Below, in pieces: positions 1-5,011 of a stretch of 5,604 bases of DNA. The position numbers were made by a program, and so were the translations under genes. Source of the stretch: Spirochaetes bacterium RIFOXYC1_FULL_54_7 (GTDB lineage: Bacteria; Spirochaetota; Spirochaetia; Treponematales; UBA12059). The notes beneath the pieces were generated by a model, which was not told the DNA's origin, made no database searches, and was given only the letters and a program-made list of their open reading frames with translations. The stretch lies in NCBI GenBank assembly GCA_001830645.1, contig MIBM01000321.1, forward strand, positions 188 to 5,791. The letters run 5' to 3'. Position 1 is the stretch's first letter. Each line of letters opens with the position of its first letter.

Positions 1-1
1 C

Positions 2-454
2 CGCATCCTGGGCATGTGTGATGTGGTGTCCCTGGTTGAAAAGGCCCAGGCCACCATCGAGCAGGGCGAGGCAGAGGCCCTGGAGAAGAAGCTGGCCAAT
101 GAGTCCTTTACCCTCCAGGATTACCTTGACCAGATCCGCCGGGTCAGGAAGATGGGCTCCATCAAGAGCATCGTTGAGATGATGCCCGGCCTGGCCGGCC
201 AGATCAGCGACGACCAGATAAACGAAGACGACATGAAGCGCGAGGAAGCCATCCTGCTGTCCATGACCAGGAAGGAGAGGATCAACCACCTTATCATAGG
301 ACCAACCAGGCGCTCCCGCATAGCCAGGGGGTCGGGTACTTCGGTGGCCGAGGTAGCCAGACTGCTCAAGAAGTTCGAAAAATCCCGTCTTATGATGAAG
401 AAGGTGGTAAAGAACAAGAAAATGGCGGCCCAGTTCATGGGAGCCCAGCGCTAG
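2..454 (+). CDS. ffh: Signal recognition particle protein Ffh (SRP54), C-terminal part, 5'-truncated by the window edge
   Basis: Ffh is the GTPase protein of the signal recognition particle. It binds 4.5S RNA and hydrophobic signal sequences on nascent chains and delivers ribosomes to FtsY at the membrane. About 150 residues are present out of a usual 440-450, so the N and most of the G domain are missing. The reading frame is open from base 2 and begins RILGMCDVVSLVEKAQ, the family's end-of-G-domain/linker motif, so the ATG at 14 is internal. The rest is the methionine-rich M domain: MGSIKSIVEMMPG, then SMTRKER, then the SRP-RNA-binding helix-turn-helix with RRSRIARGSGTSVAEV, then a basic Met/Lys tail. 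The gene ends in TAG inside a 10-base palindrome. Downstream is rpmB with its own promoter, rather than the rpsP-rimM-trmD cluster that often follows ffh. The family call is very secure. Confidence 0.97.
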   Translation, partial: RILGMCDVVSLVEKAQATIEQGEAEALEKKLANESFTLQDYLDQIRRVRKMGSIKSIVEMMPGLAGQISDDQINEDDMKREEAILLSMTRKERINHLIIGPTRRSRIARGSGTSVAEVARLLKKFEKSRLMMKKVVKNKKMAAQFMGAQR

Positions 455-495
455 CGCGTACCGGGCCCTTTACACGATCGGGGCTTCTGCGCTAG
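448..495. repeat. Palindrome GCGCTAGCGC with a second GCGCTAG copy 41 bases downstream
   Basis: GCGCTAGCGC (448-457) is a perfect 10-base palindrome spanning the ffh stop codon. GCGCTAG recurs at 489-495, overlapping the -10 of the proposed rpmB promoter. As RNA, CTAGCGC (451-457) can pair with GCGCTAG (489-495), with an inner GCCC/GGGC stem possible. No U-tract follows, so it is not an obvious terminator. It could be an operator, an mRNA 3'-end structure for ffh, or chance. Confidence 0.4.
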
Positions 496-498
496 AAT
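469..498 (+). promoter_or_regulatory. Predicted sigma-70-type promoter for rpmB
   Basis: A -35 box TTTACA (469-474) and a -10 box TAGAAT (493-498) are separated by 18 bases, each one mismatch from consensus. They lie in the gap between ffh and rpmB. Transcription would start near 505 and give a leader of about 90 bases before the rpmB ATG at 597. This is prediction from the sequence only. Confidence 0.55.
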
Positions 499-506
499 CC
501 GCCAAC

Positions 507-565
507 GCTTCCATTGTATTTCTTCCGCGTCTTTCGGGACCGTAGTGCATCACCGGAAGCTTTTT
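507..565 (+). promoter_or_regulatory. Structured rpmB 5' leader with competing stems and a U-tract (possible attenuator)
   Basis: The leader segment CGGAAGC (554-560) is followed directly by TTTTT (561-565). It can pair in two mutually exclusive ways: GCTTCC (507-512) with GGAAGC (555-560), or CTTCCG (522-527) with CGGAAG (554-559). Inside the second stem, GTCT-TTCG-GGAC (529-540) can form a small hairpin with a UUCG loop. A GC-containing stem followed by U5 about 30 bases before the start codon resembles an intrinsic terminator or attenuator. The stems are only 6 bp with long loops, so the functional reading is tentative. Confidence 0.35.
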
Positions 566-596
566 ATAGAACTTGAGGAAACGGAGACGAAACAAT

Positions 597-788
597 ATGT
601 CCAGAAGATGTGAAGTATGCGGCAAGGGTACCATTTTCGGTAATACCGTAAGCCATGCCAAGAACCGTACGCGCCGGACCTGGCGCCCCAACCTCCTCAG
701 CATCAAGACGATGGTTGGCGGCACCGTAATGTCAGTCAAGGTCTGCACCCGTTGCCTTAAGGCGAACAAGATTGTAAAGGTCGTCTGA
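597..788 (+). CDS. rpmB: 50S ribosomal protein L28 (bL28)
   Basis: L28 is a small protein of the large ribosomal subunit. The product has 63 residues, matching the short form of the family (about 62-78). It begins [16 protein letters not shown] and carries the signature [15 protein letters not shown] (residues 19-33). Two CxxC pairs (C5/C8 and C50/C53) form the zinc-ribbon 'C+' version of the protein. The start is the ATG at 597, with GGAG at 583-586 ten bases upstream; an in-frame TTG at 573 would add eight basic residues not expected in L28 and is rejected. It appears monocistronic: a promoter lies at 469-498, a possibly regulatory leader follows it, and a strong hairpin starts 28 bases after the stop. 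The downstream gene is convergent. Confidence 0.97.
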   Translation: MSRRCEVCGKGTIFGNTVSHAKNRTRRTWRPNLLSIKTMVGGTVMSVKVCTRCLKANKIVKVV

Positions 789-816
789 GACCCGGAACAT
801 AGTTCCCTTGAAACAT

Positions 817-841
817 ACGGCCGCCCTTTCGGGGCGGCCGT
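817..841. terminator. Strong hairpin between convergent rpmB and response regulator, likely bidirectional terminator
   Basis: ACGGCCGCCC (817-826) pairs perfectly with GGGCGGCCGT (832-841) around a five-base loop TTTCG. The 10-bp GC-rich stem sits between two convergent genes. The T-rich tail on the plus side is imperfect (TTGTAATTGT), and on the minus side the tail reads ATGTTTC, so termination efficiency in either direction is uncertain, although the stem itself is unambiguous. Confidence 0.75.
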
Positions 842-894
842 TGTAATTGTGTGCCAGGCAAGTTCAGCTTGAACCGGTCGGCATGGGCTTGGTA

Positions 895-1332
895 TCAGTG
901 TTTCAGTATGGATACTATACGCTCCAGGACTTTCTTGCGGTCCAAGGGTTTTACGATATAGCTTTTGGCTCCCAGCAAGAGGCTTTTCTTTACTATGTCT
1001 TCCTTGCCCAGAGCACTTACCATCACCACAACCGCATTCTTGTCGTACTCCAGTATCTTCTCCAGGGCGTTGACCCCGTCCATCTTTGGCATGGTTATGT
1101 CCATGGTGACCAGGTCAACGTTCGGGCAGAGCTCCTTGTATTTCTCCAGTCCCGCAAGACCATCGGAAGCGGTACCAACGACATCGAAGCCCTCGGAGGT
1201 GAGTATCTGGCCGAGTTGCTTGGCTATGAACATGGAATCATCGACTATCATGACCCGGAATGGAGAACCATCTGGTTTGAGGCCTTCCGGACGCTTGTCA
1301 TTGATTGGGGGCATGTCACTCTTGGCGATCAT
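895..1332 (-). CDS. CheY-like single-domain response regulator
   Basis: This is a stand-alone receiver domain of 145 residues, which would be phosphorylated by a histidine kinase and act through protein contacts, as no output domain is present. Key residues are all visible: the acidic pair D31/D32 (in VMIVDDSMF), the phospho-acceptor D78 (in TMDITMPKMDG), the switch Ser S106 (in VSALG) and K128 (in IVKPLDRKKV). A roughly 27-residue N-terminal extension ending PDGSPFRV precedes the first beta strand. The ATG at 1332 is chosen because AAGGAG lies 11 bases upstream of it. The frame is open further, to a TTG at 1431, but that codon overlaps the predicted -35 box, and an ATG at 1395 would sit at the transcription start. 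No kinase or chemotaxis gene is adjacent. I recall similar proteins in Treponema, but the precise partner (chemotaxis or other) cannot be told from here. Confidence 0.9.
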   Translation of the reverse strand: MIAKSDMPPINDKRPEGLKPDGSPFRVMIVDDSMFIAKQLGQILTSEGFDVVGTASDGLAGLEKYKELCPNVDLVTMDITMPKMDGVNALEKILEYDKNAVVVMVSALGKEDIVKKSLLLGAKSYIVKPLDRKKVLERIVSILKH

Positions 1333-1402
1333 GGTCCTGTACGCTCCTTGGTCCCACCGGGGAAAGCTGCTTGATCCGGGACTATCCTTGGACATCACGA
1401 AA

Positions 1403-1431
1403 TTTATAGACCATGAACACAGACTGTGCAA
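1403..1431 (-). promoter_or_regulatory. Predicted sigma-70-type promoter for the response regulator
   Basis: On the minus strand, TTGCAC (plus positions 1426-1431) and TATAAA (plus positions 1403-1408) are separated by exactly 17 bases. Transcription would begin near 1396, leaving about 64 bases of leader before the ATG at 1332. This supports the shorter start for the regulator, because the TTG at the upstream end of its open frame lies in the -35 box. Confidence 0.6.
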
Positions 1432-1448
1432 GGGGTAGGGTCAGGGTA

Positions 1449-1477
1449 TTGACGCCTTCTGGTCAGCCGTGCATAAT
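1449..1477 (+). promoter_or_regulatory. Predicted sigma-70-type promoter for the bS22-like small protein
   Basis: TTGACG (1449-1454) and CATAAT (1472-1477) are separated by exactly 17 bases; each box is one mismatch from consensus. Transcription would start near 1484, giving a leader of about 67 bases before the GTG at 1551. It is divergent from the response regulator promoter, and the two -35 boxes are 17 bases apart. Confidence 0.6.
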
Positions 1478-1537
1478 CACCGAAGCCTTTTCGTCAACCA
1501 GTGCGCCCGTCATGGTAAGCCCGTGCGAGGAGCCCAT

Positions 1538-1543
1538 AAGGAG
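1538..1543 (+). promoter_or_regulatory. Shine-Dalgarno AAGGAG that sets the GTG start at 1551
   Basis: AAGGAG ends seven bases before GTG at 1551, an ideal spacing. The in-frame ATG at 1512 and the further upstream ATG at 1413 have no comparable site, and 1413 lies upstream of the predicted transcription start. This decides the start of the 30-residue protein. Confidence 0.75.
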
Positions 1544-1550
1544 ACCTATC

Positions 1551-1643
1551 GTGCCCTGCGGAAGAAAGCGGAAGCTCAAAAAGATAGCGACCCACAAGCG
1601 GAAGAAAAAAAAGAGAAAGAACAGACACAAGACCCGCAAGTGA
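1551..1643 (+). CDS. bS22-like / AURKAIP1-COX24 domain small ribosomal subunit protein (30 aa)
   Basis: The product is only 30 residues long: MPCGRKRKLKK followed by IATHKRKKKKRKNRHKTRK. About two thirds of the residues are Lys or Arg. The pattern GRKRK-(L/R)-KKIATHKRKKxxRKNRHKxxK is that of the tiny bacterial 'AURKAIP1/COX24 domain' proteins. These are related to actinobacterial bS22 and mitochondrial mS38, which bind 16S/12S rRNA near the decoding region of the small subunit. The start is GTG at 1551, supported by AAGGAG at seven bases, and the stop is TGA. It has its own predicted promoter and is followed 38 bases later by an intrinsic terminator, so it is a monocistronic unit. Homopolymeric A stretches encode the lysine run (AAAAAAAAG around 1605-1613). 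Family membership is from recall and inference; that it is expressed is supported by promoter, ribosome site and terminator together. Confidence 0.85.
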   Translation: MPCGRKRKLKKIATHKRKKKKRKNRHKTRK

Positions 1644-1681
1644 TCAGTCCGCTGTCGAACGGTAGCGCCCCGGCGCTGGAG

Positions 1682-1714
1682 ACGGTCGCAGCCCTAAAGG
1701 CGCGGCCGTTTTTT
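1682..1714 (+). terminator. Rho-independent terminator after the bS22-like gene
   Basis: ACGGTCGC (1682-1689) pairs with GCGGCCGT (1702-1709), with one G-U pair. The stem is extended by GCC (1691-1693) with GGC (1699-1701) across a bulged A, and the loop is CTAAA. Six consecutive T follow (1709-1714). Just upstream, AGCGCC-CC-GGCGCT (about 1663-1676) is another short inverted repeat. This is a textbook intrinsic terminator isolating the small gene from the next one. Confidence 0.88.
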
Positions 1715-1715
1715 C

Positions 1716-1744
1716 TTGCCCTAGTGGATTTTAGTAAGTAGAAT
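1716..1744 (+). promoter_or_regulatory. Predicted promoter for the 636-residue gene, positioned for a leaderless mRNA
   Basis: TTGCCC (1716-1721) and TAGAAT (1739-1744) are separated by 17 bases and begin immediately after the preceding terminator's T-run. A start point six to eight bases after the -10 box falls at or next to the A of the ATG at 1752. No Shine-Dalgarno is visible upstream of that ATG, which fits leaderless initiation. Confidence 0.45.
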
Positions 1745-1751
1745 ACCGGTT

Positions 1752-3662
1752 ATGGCCAACGATATAGATGTTTTTCAGTTACTAAAGACCTTCTCTGCCA
1801 AGAACAAGATCACAACCATAGACTACCCAGTGTTTGCCCAGGCCATCCAGCGCCAGGCCAGAACCTACGATCAGGCCATTCCACTCTACCGCGATTTGAC
1901 CTTGCATCCTGATGCCATATTGATACCAAAGCTGTTCCGTCTGCAGCAGGAACGCCGTCTGGCTCTTATTGCCACCGGGAACAGGATCGACTCCATTATC
2001 CTGCCCGAGGCCTTTACCGAGACGGTCTACGCCGAATACAGACGGATAGAAGAAAATCCCGATATACCCTTTCCGGACGAAACTGCCCTCAAGCTTGTGA
2101 TCCCTTCGGAGTGGATACAGATTGTGTCGGTTGAGACTGATCTGCCTGCCCTGGTGGAATTCGAGGGGACCAGACCGGTACTCTTCTACCGTCTTCTTTT
2201 CCCTGATGGCCTGAAGTCCATGCTGGTGCTTTCTGCTTCTGTGGGTGACAAGCTTCTGGAGTATGCGGTTCTGAAGATCAGGAACTACCTGCGTAAGGGA
2301 AGCAACCGGGATTATATACAGCAGCGCCTCCTGCCTGCCTTTGCCGGCAAAGAATCCCTGCTCAAAGATGCCCTCACCACGGTTCTCATAAAGCCTTTTG
2401 ATGCCGTTGAGGAGATGCGCCAGGGACGCAACGATTTTGTCTACACCTTCTGGGCTTACCTGACCAGTGCCATACGCAAGGATCTGGTTGGCAAGAGCGA
2501 TCCCACGCCGGATGATGTCTGTAGCCAGCAATCCCTCTTCATCATGGATGTATACAATACCCTGTACCGAAGCAGGGCCCAGAGGGGTCAGGAACGCGAA
2601 ACAGCCTTCAACAACCTGGGAAATCTGTTGCGCAAGGTTCCATACCTGTACACCATGCAGGAAATCTGCGATTTCAGGGATACCCAGGGGCGGCCCCTCC
2701 TGGGCAAGTACACCAGGGACGAGCTTGAGACCTGGATCCATGAGCGCAGCACCAAGGCGGAAGAAGGTGTCCTGCCTGAGATATTATTGATCAACACCGG
2801 AAACGGCAGGACGGCCCTGATAACCAAGGACAGGTTCCTGCCCTATCTTCTCAAGCTCATGCGCGAGGCACGGGCAACCATCAAGGCTGATCTTACCAGG
2901 GACTGGCGGTCTCTCCTGTACGACTTCGAGCGTGTGGATGCCATGATAGACGACCATTCCTTCCGGCTCGAACTTTCAAAACGCATCGCCACCGCGGCTC
3001 CTCTACTGTCAACCGCCTTGGCCATGAACCTGGCGCCTCTGGTATATGAGGAACACAAGGGTTCTCGTGAAGCTCCTGCGGAGCTGGAGCCTTGTTTCGG
3101 GTACGGCCGTACCGCTGATCCGGACGTGCTCCTTGATCTTGACCGGAAGCGCCTTCTCATCGATGTACGCATGCTTCTGCCTCTGTGGTATACCATTCCC
3201 GTCCTGTCATGGATCATAGCCCTCTTCAAACGCGGTGCCGCGCGGAAGGCCAAGGAGAAACAATCCCTGAGGGCTGCCGCCGTAGCCGATGAGTCGAATA
3301 TCCCTGCCAGGCAAGGCCCTAACAACCGTGCCATTGAGTTCTCCGAGGCAGCGCGCAAGGCAGAGCGCAGGCTTGTTCCCCAAGGCTACAACCTGGAGGA
3401 ATACCTGCAGACCCTGGAAGGACGTTGGAACAATCTGCTGGATCCTGTGGCCAAGGCCAACTTGACCGAAGACATAAAATCATTGGTACGGGACTACCTG
3501 AGGGGGGTTCTGCGCACGATGAAACCTTCAGGCTTCACCGCCGACCGCCTGGAAATGATGTCATCAAACCTTGCCGATACACCGAGCCTCCTCAAGATAA
3601 GGAACCACAAGGCCTTGCAGGAGTACATCAAACTGTACATGATCAAGATGCTGAAACGCTGA
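1752..3662 (+). CDS. Conserved-looking protein of unknown function, 636 aa
   Basis: I do not recognise this protein. It has no N-terminal signal peptide (MANDIDVFQLLKTFSAKNK) and is rich in charged residues throughout, so it looks cytoplasmic or membrane-associated from the inside. Residues 1-100 look helical; about 110-190 are richer in hydrophobic beta-like stretches (LKLVIPSEWIQIVSV, PVLFYRLLF, SMLVLSASVGDK). Residues 200-440 look mostly helical. One hydrophobic segment (about 474-492, MLLPLWYTIPVLSWIIALF) could be a single membrane helix or a buried core. It is followed by a strongly basic, probably disordered linker (493-525) and a C-terminal helical part (530-636) ending in basic residues. 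No Walker, protease, nuclease or HxH-type catalytic motif stands out. Codon use matches the neighbours, so it looks like a resident gene. The ATG at 1752 has a promoter directly upstream but no ribosome site. It may be a spirochaete-specific family; that is inference. Confidence 0.85.
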   Translation: MANDIDVFQLLKTFSAKNKITTIDYPVFAQAIQRQARTYDQAIPLYRDLTLHPDAILIPKLFRLQQERRLALIATGNRIDSIILPEAFTETVYAEYRRIEENPDIPFPDETALKLVIPSEWIQIVSVETDLPALVEFEGTRPVLFYRLLFPDGLKSMLVLSASVGDKLLEYAVLKIRNYLRKGSNRDYIQQRLLPAFAGKESLLKDALTTVLIKPFDAVEEMRQGRNDFVYTFWAYLTSAIRKDLVGKSDPTPDDVCSQQSLFIMDVYNTLYRSRAQRGQERETAFNNLGNLLRKVPYLYTMQEICDFRDTQGRPLLGKYTRDELETWIHERSTKAEEGVLPEILLINTGNGRTALITKDRFLPYLLKLMREARATIKADLTRDWRSLLYDFERVDAMIDDHSFRLELSKRIATAAPLLSTALAMNLAPLVYEEHKGSREAPAELEPCFGYGRTADPDVLLDLDRKRLLIDVRMLLPLWYTIPVLSWIIALFKRGAARKAKEKQSLRAAAVADESNIPARQGPNNRAIEFSEAARKAERRLVPQGYNLEEYLQTLEGRWNNLLDPVAKANLTEDIKSLVRDYLRGVLRTMKPSGFTADRLEMMSSNLADTPSLLKIRNHKALQEYIKLYMIKMLKR

Positions 3663-3678
3663 CAGCCGAGAAGCCGAC

Positions 3679-3707
3679 TTGCGTCAATGTCTGCCTTGGG
3701 TTACCAT
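3679..3707 (+). promoter_or_regulatory. Weak candidate promoter for the CNNM/CBS gene
   Basis: In the 103-base gap after the 636-residue gene, TTGCGT (3679-3684) and TACCAT (3702-3707) are spaced by 17 bases and keep the most conserved positions of each box. The match is weak. No terminator hairpin is evident in the gap, so read-through from the upstream gene is an equal possibility. Confidence 0.25.
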
Positions 3708-3754
3708 CCCTGATCATGAATACTGACGACCCTTACCCTCCCATCTGCGGCGCC

Positions 3755-3759
3755 GGAGG
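3755..3759 (+). promoter_or_regulatory. Shine-Dalgarno GGAGG supporting the GTG start at 3766
   Basis: GGAGG lies six bases before the GTG at 3766. It supports this non-ATG start, which also places the first membrane helix at the very N-terminus, as expected in the family. Confidence 0.75.
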
Positions 3760-3765
3760 CTGCCC

Positions 3766-5010
3766 GTGAACGCTTCCCTGATCGGCGTGGCCTTCTGCCT
3801 CGTGTTTTCTGCCCTTTTCTCGGCCGTGGAGACTGCCTTTACTTCCCTTACCGTGTATCAGATCAAGTCGATGAAGCATCGCCATCGTGGTGGCTCAGTC
3901 GTTGAGAGGCTGGCAAAAAAGCCGGATGAACTGATATCAACCATCCTGATCGGCAACAATGTGGTCAACATCACCGCTTCGGTGCTTTCAGCGCGCTGGG
4001 CCATCGGGGTATGGGGTGACTGGGCACTTGGTTTCGTAACCGGTGGCCTGACCTTCATCATACTTATCTTCGGCGAAGTGGCACCCAAGCGCATCGCCAT
4101 CGCCCACAACGAAGCAGTAGCCTCCGCCCTTGCGCCGCTGTTGCTTGCCTGTACCATATTGTTCAAACCTGCCGTCATTGTGGTGAATACCTTGAGTTCC
4201 CTGGTAACCCGGCTCTTCGGCAAGCCGAGCAGTACCGAGCTGTCCATGGAAACCATGACCCAGATGCTTGTCATAGCCGAGCACATGGGCATCATCGATT
4301 ACGCAAAGAGCGCTATGGTCAAGAATGTATTCAGGCTGGGATCCACCACCGTGCAGGCTGTCATGACCCACCGCATGGACGTGTTCAGCCTGGACAAGAG
4401 GATAAACTCGGGCGAAGCCTGCCGCCTTGCCATGAGTCCTGGCCACTCGCGCATTGCCGTGTACGATAGTGACAGCGAGAAGATCGTGGGTGTGGCCCTC
4501 CTCCGTGCCGCAGTGAACGAGGTGCTGGAAGGGCGGAGTGAAACACCCCTTTCGGACATCATGGTGGAGCCCTTGTACATCATGCCCCACAAACTGCTCG
4601 GGGACCTGTTCATGCTGTTCAAGAAGAAGAAGGATACCTTTGCCATCGTACTGGATGAATACGGCGGCCTTGCGGGTATAGTCACCATGCGGGATATCGT
4701 CCAGGAGATAGTCGGTGAGATATATGAAGACACTGATGAGGAATCGCGGGAACGCATACGCCGGCAGGCGGACGGGTCATACGCCGTCTCGGGTGACACA
4801 CCTATGGCCGTTCTGGCCGAACTTTCGGGCGGCGAGCCTCCGAACCTTCCGTATGTGCAGACCGTGGCTGGCTATATTGCCTGGTTCCTGGAACGGATTC
4901 CGGTTGTCGGCGACGTGGCAGATACACCGCTCGGGCGTTTTTCTGTGGTGAAGATAGAGGCGAACCGGGCTGAGGAGACCATCTACCGGACTCCACAGAA
5001 GGGCCACTGA
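3766..5010 (+). CDS. CNNM/DUF21-CBS-CorC_HlyC membrane protein (hemolysin C / CorC-type, TlyC-like)
   Basis: This 414-residue protein has the full architecture of the HlyC/CorC family, close to the usual 400-450. An N-terminal CNNM (DUF21) membrane domain (about 1-180) has hydrophobic segments near 5-27, 55-75, 88-103 and 118-142. It carries the motifs FSAVETAFTSL (17-27), GNNVVNI (63-69) and IFGEVAPKR (101-109). A CBS pair follows (about 197-255 and 262-317), including the highly typical DEYGGLAGIVTMRDIVQEIVG (297-317), and a C-terminal CorC_HlyC domain (about 330-409). Members are linked to Mg2+/Co2+ transport, usually efflux, gated by nucleotide binding to the CBS pair; the 'hemolysin' label comes from early spirochaete TlyC work and is not good evidence of toxicity. 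GTG start with GGAGG six bases upstream. The downstream methyltransferase begins one base after this stop, so the two are probably co-transcribed. Ion specificity cannot be read from the sequence. Confidence 0.94.
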   Translation: MNASLIGVAFCLVFSALFSAVETAFTSLTVYQIKSMKHRHRGGSVVERLAKKPDELISTILIGNNVVNITASVLSARWAIGVWGDWALGFVTGGLTFIILIFGEVAPKRIAIAHNEAVASALAPLLLACTILFKPAVIVVNTLSSLVTRLFGKPSSTELSMETMTQMLVIAEHMGIIDYAKSAMVKNVFRLGSTTVQAVMTHRMDVFSLDKRINSGEACRLAMSPGHSRIAVYDSDSEKIVGVALLRAAVNEVLEGRSETPLSDIMVEPLYIMPHKLLGDLFMLFKKKKDTFAIVLDEYGGLAGIVTMRDIVQEIVGEIYEDTDEESRERIRRQADGSYAVSGDTPMAVLAELSGGEPPNLPYVQTVAGYIAWFLERIPVVGDVADTPLGRFSVVKIEANRAEETIYRTPQKGH

Positions 5011-5011
5011 G

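Noticed and set aside
573..596. TTG start extending L28 by eight residues
   Set aside because: L28 begins MSRRC(x)xCGKG and the ATG at 597 has its own ribosome site at 583-586.
862..874. Small hairpin GTTCA-GCT-TGAAC downstream of the response regulator stop
   Set aside because: The stem is only 5 bp with no U-tract on the minus strand; the 817-841 hairpin is the better terminator.
847..1374. 175- and 157-residue plus-strand frames opposite the response regulator
   Set aside because: They are antisense shadows of a clear receiver domain with all its catalytic residues.
1413..1550. Longer N-terminal version of the small basic protein (76 aa from ATG 1413, or 43 aa from ATG 1512)
   Set aside because: ATG 1413 lies upstream of the predicted promoter's -35 box, ATG 1512 has no ribosome site, and the added residues do not fit the family; GTG 1551 has AAGGAG at seven bases.
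817..1709. Shared GCGGCCGT arm in the two terminators (834-841 and 1702-1709) as a possible uptake or repeat element
   Set aside because: Only two copies in terminators within the window, and similar GC-rich octamers occur in coding sequence; chance is sufficient.
1469..1741. 90-residue overlapping plus-strand frame
   Set aside because: It overlaps the bS22-like gene in another frame, reads through a strong terminator and its composition looks like a shadow.
1782..2741. 319-residue minus-strand frame within the 636-residue gene
   Set aside because: Long antisense frames are common in GC-rich genes; the plus frame is twice as long and continuous, and this frame shows no family motif and has no promoter that I could see.
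3717..3769. 17-residue frame (ATG 3717) ending in a TGA that overlaps the GTG start of the CNNM/CBS gene, possible leader peptide; also the end of a 114-residue frame from 3425
   Set aside because: No ribosome site before 3717 and most of the longer frame overlaps the 636-residue gene; the overlap may be chance.
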